The notes below the pieces were generated by a model, which was not told the DNA's origin, searched no databases, and worked only from the letters and a program-made list of their open reading frames with translations. A DNA stretch of 22,322 nt, from contig JADJOD010000045.1 of NCBI GenBank assembly GCA_016713985.1, positions 1 to 22,322 on the forward strand, read 5' to 3'. Below, piece after piece: positions 15,085-21,573 of this stretch. This DNA is from Lewinellaceae bacterium (lineage in GTDB: Bacteria; Bacteroidota; Bacteroidia; Chitinophagales; Saprospiraceae). A program made the translations under genes and the position numbers. Numbering within the stretch: position 1 is the stretch's first letter; each line of letters starts with the position of its first letter.

Positions 15085-16002
15085 ATGAACAAAATCATAT
15101 ATCGTGACCCAAACATCACGATTTTCCAAAGCGCACTCTTTCAGACCAATTCGACGGTCGTTCAAACGAGTGATGCCATCCTGATCGTCGACCCGGCCTG
15201 GCTGCCGGAAGAAGTGCTGGCCATCCGGCAGTATGTGGACAGTATTCGCAAGGACCGTTCCGTGTGCCTGATTTTTACCCACTCCGACTACGACCACATC
15301 ATGGGTTACCGCGCTTTTACTGCGGATAAAGTATTCATATCCAAGGCAATGGCGGAAAATCCGCGCAAACAGGAAATCCTGGAACAGGCGCTGGAGTTCG
15401 ACGAAAAATATTACATCGAACGCCCCTACCCGATCGAATACCCGGAAGGTGATTTTATGGTGTACCGCGACGGTGTGCAATACCGTCAGGGGCAGACCAA
15501 AATGACTTTTTACCTGACTCCGGGGCATACGGAAGACAGCATGATGGTTATTATCTGGCAGTTAGGTTTGTGTATTGCGGGTGATTACCTGTGCAACGTG
15601 GAATTTCCGTTCATTTACCACAGCAGTGTGGAATATGAAAAAACCCTGGAAAAGTTGCCGCGTATTCACGACCGCAACTGGTTTACGCGCCTCATACCCG
15701 GCCACGGCGACCCGGCGCTGACGATCAACGACTGGCTGCAGCGCCGTACGGAAAGCCTGGCCTATATATATGCCTTGCGTGAAAGTATCGCAACGGGTGT
15801 GGAGTTCGATGATTCTTCCCTGTGGGCCCGTTACCGGTTTCCACGGCTTCAGCAGAAATACCATACCGACAACATCGCGTTGATGCGTCGGGAATATGAA
15901 CAGGGCTTGTGGATCTGGGACCCCGAATTTCTGTTCAACAGCCTGAAAGAGACTCCCTTAGAAAAGGGCGTGATCGAAAAAGACGATGAAGATGAGGTAT
16001 GA
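15085..16002 (+). CDS. Metallo-beta-lactamase-fold hydrolase
   Basis: 305 residues from the ATG at 15085 (MNKIIYRDPNITIFQ); a longer frame from 15034 has an unlikely His/Pro/Lys-rich start. The metal-binding motif HxDxDH is intact at residues 66-71 (FTHSDYDHIMG), followed by LTPGHTEDSMMV, AGDYLCNVEFPF and LIPGHGDP, which supply the further His and Asp ligands of a dinuclear site. There is no signal peptide, so it is cytoplasmic. Substrate is not readable from the sequence: this superfamily includes glyoxalase II, lactonases, persulfide dioxygenases and others. The C-terminal part has YRFPRLQQKYHTDNIALMRREYEQGLW and an acidic tail (EKDDEDEV). It is divergent from der and convergent with yebC. 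Confidence 0.88.
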   Translation: MNKIIYRDPNITIFQSALFQTNSTVVQTSDAILIVDPAWLPEEVLAIRQYVDSIRKDRSVCLIFTHSDYDHIMGYRAFTADKVFISKAMAENPRKQEILEQALEFDEKYYIERPYPIEYPEGDFMVYRDGVQYRQGQTKMTFYLTPGHTEDSMMVIIWQLGLCIAGDYLCNVEFPFIYHSSVEYEKTLEKLPRIHDRNWFTRLIPGHGDPALTINDWLQRRTESLAYIYALRESIATGVEFDDSSLWARYRFPRLQQKYHTDNIALMRREYEQGLWIWDPEFLFNSLKETPLEKGVIEKDDEDEV

Positions 16003-16017
16003 GTGAGGCAATGAGGG

Positions 16018-16160
16018 GGGTCTCAAAAGGTTGATGAGGGTTTATAAAAGTTTATCAGGTTGATATTTTGAGTCGAAAAGGCACTAATTTATGCCATTTT
16101 TCAATCCAAACATCAACTTTCATCAACCAATATCAACTTTATCAACCCTTTGAGACACCC
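16018..16160. repeat. 143-base imperfect inverted repeat between convergent genes
   Basis: The outer ends GTCTCAAAAGGTTGAT (16020-16035) and ATCAACCCTTTGAGAC (16141-16156) pair with one mismatch. The arms are rich in GTTGAT on the left and ATCAAC (four copies, 16111-16146) on the right, and meet at GGCA / TGCC around 16080-16094. It directly abuts the yebC stop codon. It may act as a bidirectional terminator or be a small non-autonomous element; no coding frame is supported. Confidence 0.7.
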
Positions 16161-16877
16161 TTATTCCGACATATCCATCGTGTGAAACACGTTGAGCACG
16201 TCGTCGTCTTCTTCCAGCCGGTCGATGAGTTTGATCACTTGTTCCACTTCCGTGTCGCCCAGTTTTTTAGTCGACGTAGGAATCCACTCGATTGCGGCGC
16301 TGGTGGTTTCGATGTTTCGGTCTTCCAAGGTTTTTTGCATGGCGCCGAAATCGTTAAATCCGGTATACAACACCACTTCGTCTTCTTCCTTTTTCAATTC
16401 TTCCAGGCCGGCGTCGATGAGTTCCAGTTCCAGTTCATCCCAGTCGTGCCCCTCGGCTTTTGCCTTGAACACACCTTTCCGGTCGAACAAAAAAGCCACA
16501 CTGCCGGAGGTACCCAATGCGCCGCCGCAGCGGTCGAAATACATGCGCACGTTGGCGACCGTTCGGGTGGGGTTGTCGGTTGCGGTCTCCACCAGAATGG
16601 CGACACCATGCGGGCCTTTGCCTTCGTATAAAACCTCCTGGAAATTGTCCGCCTCTTTGCCGGAAGCCTTCTTGATGGCATTTTCCACGTTGGTTTTGGG
16701 CATATTGGCGGCTTTGGCGTTTTGGATTGCCAGGCGCAACCGGGAATTGTATTCGGGGCTGGGGCCACCGGCTTTTACGGCCAGTGCAATTTCACGGCCG
16801 ATTCGGGTAAACGTTTTGGCCATGCCGGCCCAACGTTTAAATTTTCTCTCTTTGCGGAATTCAAACGCGCGTCCCAT
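16161..16877 (-). CDS. yebC: YebC/PmpR (TACO1) family protein
   Basis: 238 residues from the ATG at 16877; the longer open frame to 17114 is not coding upstream, and the promoter box at 16947 supports this start. The start MGRAFEFRKERKFKRW and MAKTFTRIGREIALAVKAGG match the family's second subgroup. Other conserved blocks are NSRLRLAIQNAKAANMPK, AIKKASG, YEGKGPHGVAILVE, DNPTRTVANVR and GGALGTSGSVAFLFDRKG. Members were long annotated as transcription regulators; more recent work on bacterial YebC and mitochondrial TACO1 supports a role at the ribosome, helping translation of proline-rich stretches. It is a single gene, convergent with the hydrolase and divergent from the 17065 operon. Confidence 0.95.
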   Translation of the reverse strand: MGRAFEFRKERKFKRWAGMAKTFTRIGREIALAVKAGGPSPEYNSRLRLAIQNAKAANMPKTNVENAIKKASGKEADNFQEVLYEGKGPHGVAILVETATDNPTRTVANVRMYFDRCGGALGTSGSVAFLFDRKGVFKAKAEGHDWDELELELIDAGLEELKKEEDEVVLYTGFNDFGAMQKTLEDRNIETTSAAIEWIPTSTKKLGDTEVEQVIKLIDRLEEDDDVLNVFHTMDMSE

Positions 16878-16946
16878 GCTTTTAAAAATGAAGTGGTAAA
16901 ATTGATTTTTTTGATTGCAGTTTTTGAAGCGGGTAATAAAGCGGCG

Positions 16947-16954
16947 CAAAAGTA
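16947..16954 (-). promoter_or_regulatory. Promoter -7 box for yebC
   Basis: TACTTTTG on the minus strand, in the context CTACTTTTGCGCCGC, is an exact TAnnTTTG match 69 bases before the yebC ATG, nearly identical to the der element at 14903. Confidence 0.55.
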
Positions 16955-17021
16955 GACATTTTGTTTTCAAGAAAAAATGCCGGCCGGAATTTGAAAACAA
17001 GGAAAATTGCGCCAAAATATC

Positions 17022-17029
17022 CAACTTTG
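17022..17029 (+). promoter_or_regulatory. Possible promoter of 17065 operon
   Basis: CAACTTTG, followed by CAGC, matches TAnnTTTG at seven of eight positions, 35 bases before the ATG at 17065. It is divergent from the yebC promoter, with about 70 bases between the boxes. Confidence 0.4.
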
Positions 17030-17064
17030 CAGCGTTTTTTTTACTTCCAAAACGTATTCTTCCC

Positions 17065-17651
17065 ATGAAAAATAGTTTTTTTCTGTTTGCAGTCACCTTT
17101 TTGTTGCCGGTCATACAGGCCTGCGCACAAACTCCGGTGAAAGACAGCGTTGATATTGCCGTCTCGGAAGGGGTGCTGAAACTGGCGGATTGGTCTAAAT
17201 TCGACTACCTGGGCAATCTGGCCAAAGCAAAAACGGGTGATGTGGAGGCTGTTAAAGCCTTGATTGATTTCCATGCCGTCGCGGACGGCGTCGACGGCAT
17301 CAACCACGGCGTTACCTGCCTGGAACTGATCCCTGTGGTCGGCGATGAAGTTTTTGCTTCTGCCATTCCGATTTTAAACCCAGATTGAAAAAACTTTTGC
17401 TGGACCGCTTGATGCTCGCCCAGGCCCGCACACAAAAAGAAGCCTACCGGCAAAGTTTGACCAATTGGGCGCCTGCTACCTGGGCCGTACTCAACGATCA
17501 ACCCATCCCGGAGAGCCCTGAAAAACAGGAGAAAAAACGCGATGCGGTAAAAGCCAGTGCCAGTAAAGAAAACGTTCCCGGCGGCGAAGCCAAAACGGAT
17601 GTCAAGGCGCCCGACACCGCCATTAAAGGAGGAAATTCAATAAAGAACTGA
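17065..17651 (+). CDS. Exported unknown protein, split by a 1-base frameshift
   Basis: I do not recognise the family. The start MKNSFFLFAVTFLLPVIQACAQTP is a signal peptide, either lipoprotein (VIQAC) or type I. The first frame runs to a stop at 17392-17394 (ASAIPILNPD); the second continues from about 17376 (KPRLKKLLLDRLMLAQ) to 17651. One extra A in the AAA at 17376-17378 would join them as PILKPRLKKLLLDRLMLAQ, giving about 195 residues. The body is mostly helical with GVLKLADWSKFDYLGNLAKA and VEAVKALIDFHAVADGVDG; the tail (from about residue 145) is Lys/Glu/Ala-rich and low-complexity (SPEKQEKKRDAVKASASKEN). It is 14 bases upstream of the CpeT-like gene, so likely co-transcribed. Sequencing error or a recent mutation are both possible. 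Confidence 0.65.
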
Positions 17652-17665
17652 TAAACATTACAGCC

Positions 17666-18313
17666 ATGCGTTATCCATCAATATCCCGACTCTTTTTTCC
17701 AGGATTTATACTGTTGCTGCTTTCAGGATTTTCCATACAAAGCCTTCAGGCTCAGTCTGATCGCGACCTGAAAAAACTGGTCACCCGCATGACCGGCGAT
17801 TTTAACAGCAAGGACCAAAGCCTGCGCGATTCCGACTATTACGACATCCGGCTGCATATCCGCCAGATATGGACCAACCAATCCACGGGAGTTTATTGGC
17901 TGTACGTGGAACAGGCCACCGCATCTGCAGAAGAAAAGCCGTATCGCCAGCGTATCTACCAGGTGGAACGGGAAGGTGAATCCGGGTTTAAAAGCAGTGT
18001 TTATACGTTGCCGGACCCGGAGAAATGGGTCGGTGCCTACAAAAACCCGGCACTATTTGACCAGTTAAAACCCGCCGACCTCAGCTTGCGCGAGGGCTGC
18101 GCCGTTTACCTGACCATACAAAAAGAGGACGGCGCATTTGTAGGCGCCACCCGGGGTGAAGGTTGTGAAAGCACGTTGCGCGGCGCCAAATACGCCAGTG
18201 CCAGCGTGTTGATCACCGATGAAATGTTGATCAGTTGGGACCAGGGTTTTGATGCCCAGGGCAAGCAGGTGTGGGGCGCGACGAAAGGTGGATATGAATT
18301 TGTAAAACAATAA
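17666..18313 (+). CDS. CpeT/CpcT-family protein (phycobilin lyase fold), exported
   Basis: 215 residues. The CpeT signature is clear in order: LVTRMTGDFNSKDQSLRDSD (38-57), VYWLYVEQA (76-84), KPYRQRIY (91-98), SSVYTLPDPEKWVGAYKNP (110-128), REGCAVYLT (142-150), GEGCESTLRGAKYASAS (164-180), ISWDQGFDAQGKQVWGATKG (189-208). In cyanobacteria these proteins attach phycoerythrobilin or phycocyanobilin to a phycobiliprotein cysteine. Here a type I signal peptide (ending SLQAQ) places the protein in the periplasm, and no phycobiliprotein or bilin gene is near, so a bilin-lyase role is doubtful; binding of some other tetrapyrrole or lipid-like ligand in the barrel is an alternative. It lies between the unknown exported gene and the cobalamin adenosyltransferase, in one operon. 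Confidence 0.88.
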   Translation: MRYPSISRLFFPGFILLLLSGFSIQSLQAQSDRDLKKLVTRMTGDFNSKDQSLRDSDYYDIRLHIRQIWTNQSTGVYWLYVEQATASAEEKPYRQRIYQVEREGESGFKSSVYTLPDPEKWVGAYKNPALFDQLKPADLSLREGCAVYLTIQKEDGAFVGATRGEGCESTLRGAKYASASVLITDEMLISWDQGFDAQGKQVWGATKGGYEFVKQ

Positions 18314-18320
18314 GGGCCTG

Positions 18321-18911
18321 ATGGCATTCCGGATCTACACCAAAACGGGCGACCTGGGCGAAACGGCCCTGTTCGGCGGACGGCGCGTTTTAAAAAGCCA
18401 CCTGCGGGTGGATGCTTACGGTACGGTCGACGAACTCAACTCGTTTATCGGCTGGTTGCGCGATTCTGCCGGCGCCCACCGCGTCCGCGATGGGTTGTCG
18501 GAAATACAACACCGCCTTTTTACCGTCGGCGCCCACCTGGCCTCCGACCCGGAAAAAAAACCGCCGACGCCCGATCTCTCGGCCGGCGACATCGAATGGC
18601 TGGAAAAAGAAATAGATCAAATGGATCAGGGTTTGCCGCCCCTCAAAAACTTTATTCTTCCCGGCGGGCATCCCACCGTATCGGTTTGTCATGTATGCCG
18701 CACCGTTTGCCGCCGCGCGGAACGTTTGGTAGTGGCGCTCCACGAAAATGACCCGGTAGACCCTTTGGTGTTGCAATACCTCAACCGTTTGTCCGACGCT
18801 AAGGCGAGAAAACCATGTTTGCCAAGTTGCTTTGCGTCAGGTGAGCAAAAATATCTTGCGACCAGTTTCTTTTTTCACGTTCGCGGCGAATATTATGACC
18901 TATACTCATAA
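18321..18911 (+). CDS. PduO-type cobalamin adenosyltransferase, C-terminus replaced
   Basis: This enzyme adenosylates cob(I)alamin with ATP to make coenzyme B12. The ATP-binding N-terminus is typical (IYTKTGDLGETALFGGRRVLK, then RVDAYGTVDELNSFIGWLRD), as are FILPGG, HVCRTVCRRAERLVVAL and YLNRLSD. The family normally continues as NRLSDYLFVLARK plus about 15 residues forming the last helix. Here the frame diverges immediately after NRLSD (near base 18797) into unrelated residues (AKARKPCLPSCFASG...) until a stop at 18911. None of the three frames downstream restores the expected end. So the 3' end has been lost or replaced at the edge of an AT-rich island; the enzyme is probably impaired. It starts 8 bases after the CpeT-like stop codon. 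Confidence 0.85.
   Translation: MAFRIYTKTGDLGETALFGGRRVLKSHLRVDAYGTVDELNSFIGWLRDSAGAHRVRDGLSEIQHRLFTVGAHLASDPEKKPPTPDLSAGDIEWLEKEIDQMDQGLPPLKNFILPGGHPTVSVCHVCRTVCRRAERLVVALHENDPVDPLVLQYLNRLSDAKARKPCLPSCFASGEQKYLATSFFFHVRGEYYDLYS
18795..18838. repeat. Short inverted repeat at the adenosyltransferase break
   Basis: GACGCTAAG (18795-18803) and CTTTGCGTC (18830-18838) are inverted repeats matching at eight of nine positions, placed exactly where the adenosyltransferase sequence stops resembling its family. It may mark the edge of an inserted or rearranged segment. That is inferred; no target duplication was found. Confidence 0.3.
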
Positions 18912-19015
18912 ATTATTATTCTGTTTTATTAAAAAAGATACAATTTTGGGGTAAGTAATGAATTTGCACAAAACTCTTGTTGCGGAAGTAATTAGGTACA
19001 ACTGTTTTTTTCGTA

Positions 19016-19237
19016 TTGTTAAGATTTAAAATTTCTTTTAAAAAAAATTTCGTTTCTGTCACACTTACCGTTTTTTTAACTTTATTCTCTACCTTTTACG
19101 GATACGGAATTGAGTTTTGTATTTGTTTCTTTCAAGACGGTGCGACCCAAACATCCTATTTTTATAGTATAGACGGCAATGGGTGCTGTTCTTCAACAGC
19201 AGTTGGTAACGGATATGTTACCGATTGGCTTTCTTAA
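19016..19237 (+). CDS. Doubtful small exported protein
   Basis: 73 residues from a TTG start. The N-terminus MLRFKISFKKNFVSVTLTVF, followed by LTLFSTFYGYG, looks like a signal peptide, and the rest (IEFCICFFQDGATQTSYFYS, then GNGCCSSTAVGNGYVTDWLS) is Cys/Gly-rich. No family is recognised. The poly-A/T-rich context can create such frames by chance, and the end overlaps another small frame. Confidence 0.25.
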   Translation: MLRFKISFKKNFVSVTLTVFLTLFSTFYGYGIEFCICFFQDGATQTSYFYSIDGNGCCSSTAVGNGYVTDWLS

Positions 19238-19322
19238 ATCGGAAGAGATACAGGCTGTATCAACAGAAACGAATTGGACAGTTGCTGCTCAAAATGCTGT
19301 TGCCATCATACATAACCAATAA
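19179..19322 (+). CDS. Candidate 47-residue small protein
   Basis: An ATG frame of 47 residues beginning MGAVLQQQLVTDMLPIGFLK and ending VAAQNAVAIIHNQ. Its balanced, helix-like composition looks more protein-like than the frame it overlaps at 19016-19237. It ends 31 bases before the lipoprotein ATG at 19354, so it could be co-transcribed with it. No homologue is recognised and no clear ribosome binding site is present. Confidence 0.35.
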   Translation: MGAVLQQQLVTDMLPIGFLKSEEIQAVSTETNWTVAAQNAVAIIHNQ

Positions 19323-19353
19323 CTGGCTTCAAAGTGTCATATTCAATGTAATT

Positions 19354-19941
19354 ATGAAAAAATCACCACTTATTTCTTTATATTCCTTTGCCCTTCTTTT
19401 TGGGTTTATTTTGGGCGGCTGTGCCGTAAACCCTGAAGAAAATTCTGTAACTGTTCAGAAGAATTCCGAGCTGCCACCGACAGACCGAATGCCGGGTATT
19501 TATCCCGACTCCATCAGGGTATACGATATTATTGGCAATTACCCCCATACAACCTGGAAAGATATGGATGCATACTACAAAAATGACATTTCCAAATACC
19601 ATCTGAACAAAGACTATACGGACAATTTGAAGAAGTTAGTAATTTTTCATATGGTTAAAACATTTTATTTTATCAAGTTCGCCGATAATAAAACTATTGA
19701 ATTTTATGTCCAGCAGCAAATGACTTTACCGATTATTAATACAGAAGTATTTATTCCTTGTTTACAAGCATTAAAAGGATATTGGCCCGATAAAGAGATT
19801 AAATCCACGGCAATTTCCGAATATAATCGTTTGATGGATTATGTCACGCATCATATGAAGGAACCGGAAAAAGTGCTCGAAAGAAATAAGGCCAACTTTG
19901 ATAAATTATTGGTGTTTGGAGAAAATTATCCGGACAAATAA
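19354..19941 (+). CDS. Unknown lipoprotein, AT-rich
   Basis: 195 residues from the ATG at 19354; the open frame extends upstream to 19225 but this ATG begins a clean lipoprotein signal (MKKSPLISLYSFALLFGFIL then GGC, lipobox cysteine at 23). The mature part is soluble: a Pro-rich linker (SELPPTDRMPGIYPDS) then a mostly helical region (WKDMDAYYKND, YTDNLKKLVIFHMVKTFYFI, EYNRLMDYVTHHMKEPEKVL). No family is recognised. AT-rich composition, location in the island after the damaged adenosyltransferase, and a strong terminator two bases after the stop fit a recently acquired single gene. Confidence 0.65.
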   Translation: MKKSPLISLYSFALLFGFILGGCAVNPEENSVTVQKNSELPPTDRMPGIYPDSIRVYDIIGNYPHTTWKDMDAYYKNDISKYHLNKDYTDNLKKLVIFHMVKTFYFIKFADNKTIEFYVQQQMTLPIINTEVFIPCLQALKGYWPDKEIKSTAISEYNRLMDYVTHHMKEPEKVLERNKANFDKLLVFGENYPDK

Positions 19942-19943
19942 TT

Positions 19944-20000
19944 GGCATGAGTTTATTGCTTAAAAATTGATCAATCAATTTTAAGCAATAAACTCATGCC
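19944..20000. terminator. Long near-perfect palindrome, bidirectional terminator
   Basis: GGCATGAGTTTATTGC (19944-19959) and GCAATAAACTCATGCC (19985-20000) are the outer parts of arms of about 26-27 bp that pair completely except for one bulged base in the central A/T run. It separates convergent genes (lipoprotein, plus; susD, minus) and starts two bases after the lipoprotein stop. Its length exceeds most terminators, so an element end is also possible. Confidence 0.7.
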
Positions 20001-20009
20001 ACTATTGCG

Positions 20010-21498
20010 TTAATACCCCGGATTTTGTGTGATGTTCCCACTCGTCAGATCCACTTCGGTTTGAGGGATAGGCAGCAGTTCGTGTTTCCCGGTTGTAAAA
20101 TTTGTTTTTCCGGCGGCCTGCATCGCTTCGGCGGCACGGCCCCAACGCAGGAGATCGAACCAGCGATGTTGCTCCATAGCCAGTTCCACCCGCCGCTCCT
20201 TGTAGATTTTTTCCCGCAACTGGCTTTGATCGGTTACCGTAACATCGGGCAAAATAACTAAGTTGGTGCCCCGTGCACGTTTTCGCACCTGGTTGAGATA
20301 TACCAGGGCCTCGGCGGGTTTATTGTTTTCATTCAGGGCTTCCGCTGCGAGCAACAGAATATCCGAGTACCGCAGAATGCGGATGTTTCCGGGACCATTG
20401 TCCTGCAAGCCGGGGTGTCCGGGTACCCAGGCTTTTTGGTTATACCGTGCATTGAGGATTTCGGAATTGTGTTGCACCTGTGTGCTGCCGTCGGGCAGTA
20501 CTTCCAGTTCGTATATGATGGTGGCTTCGCGCCGCGGATCGCCGTTTTCGTAAGCCATGACCAAGTTGTCGGAAGGTCGGTTGAATCCCCAGCCTAAGTT
20601 GGGCACACCACGCACGCCCTGGATCATGTTGTACGGAGAGGAGCCGGGGCCGGCCGACTGCTGGGTCGGCAATGCGACGGCCTGCATTTCAAAAACGGAT
20701 TCCGGGCCGTTTTCGCCCACTTTTGAAGTTGTCGGCGTATTTCGGCAGCAAACTGTATTGGCCGGAATTGATGATCTCGAGGCAATACCTTTCGGCGTTC
20801 CCGTAGTCCTTTTTCAACATGTACAACTTGGCCAGCAGCCCCTTGGCGGAAGCTTTGGTGGCGCGCCCCAGATCGGCAGCCGGGTATTGGTTTTTCTCCG
20901 GCAACGCGGCGATCGCGGCGATCAAATCGTTTTCAATCTGTGCATAAATCGTTTCGCGGGGCTGACGTGTTTGTGCGTAATATTCATCAACGCCTAAAGT
21001 CGTGGTGACTAAGGGCAGATCGCCGAACCACTGCACCAACAGGAAATAACTGTAGGCCCGCAGGAATTTACATTCTCCCACCAGCCGGTCACGGGTGGCG
21101 GCATCCATATCAACCCCGGGAATATTTTCGATGGCAATGTTGGCCCGCGCGATGGCACGATAGTATCCCCGGTAAATCGTGCTAAAATATTCGAGCGAAG
21201 GGTCGATGGTAAAATTATCCACATCCAGGAGCAGGGGTTGATCGTTGGGTGTGGAGCCCTTGTCCGCATCGTCGCTGATGATATCCGTACAGCCCAGGTA
21301 ACCCAGTCCGAGGCAATCGAAGGAGCGAAATTGTTCGTACACGGCATTGACCGATTCCACCGCCTGTTCGTGTGTTTTGAAAAACTCCTCAAAGGTCAGT
21401 TCGCCCGGCGGCTGCCGGTCGAGGAATTCTTTTCCACACCGTGTGGTGGTGAGCAGCAAAAAGGCTGCGGCGATGAGTAATTTATATGGAGTGCTCAT
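20010..21498 (-). CDS. SusD/RagB-family glycan-binding lipoprotein, split by a 1-base frameshift
   Basis: SusD proteins are outer-membrane lipoproteins that form a lid on a SusC transporter and deliver glycans or other oligomers. The N-terminal half (20689-21498) has the leader MSTPYKLLIAAAFLLLTTTRC and CGKEFLDRQPPGELTFEEFF, then the TPR-like SusD core (RAIARANIAIENIPGVD, ECKFLRAYSYFLLVQWFGDLP, AKGLLAKLYMLKKDY). The C-terminal half (20010-20720) has RYSDILLLAAEALNE, ALVYLNQVRKRAR, LREKIYKERRVELAMEQHRW, FDLLRWG and LLPIPQTEVD, all typical. They join if one A is removed from the AAAA at 20721-20724, giving NFKVGENGPESVFEMQA and about 495 residues. A homopolymer error is likely. It lies 75 bases after susC on the same strand. 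Confidence 0.92.
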
Positions 21499-21573
21499 AC
21501 GCGTTTATGTTTTAAATGATTGATTTTCAAAATTTAAGTGATTTAAGAACTGGGTTGTCCGGGTGCATGTCGT

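Larger units (their letters stand above)
18912..19353. other. AT-rich intergenic stretch with small ORFs
   Basis: Much more AT-rich than the operon before it. CAATTTTG at 18941-18948 is a 7/8 match to TAnnTTTG. Small inverted repeats occur: GCTGTT/AACAGC (19185-19200), GGTAAC/GTTACC (around 19204-19221) and GATACA/TGTATC (around 19246-19260). Two overlapping short open frames (listed separately) are the only coding candidates. Confidence 0.45.

Noticed and set aside
16018..16160. Insertion sequence
   Set aside because: No transposase frame within or beside it and no visible target duplication; kept as an inverted repeat only.
16878..17114. N-terminal extension of YebC to 317 residues
   Set aside because: The extra residues are basic/aromatic low-complexity, cross the promoter box at 16947, and family members start at MGRAFEFRK.
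18795..18838. Integron attC site
   Set aside because: The inverted repeat lacks the conserved RYYYAAC/GTTRRRY core sites and no integron integrase is present.
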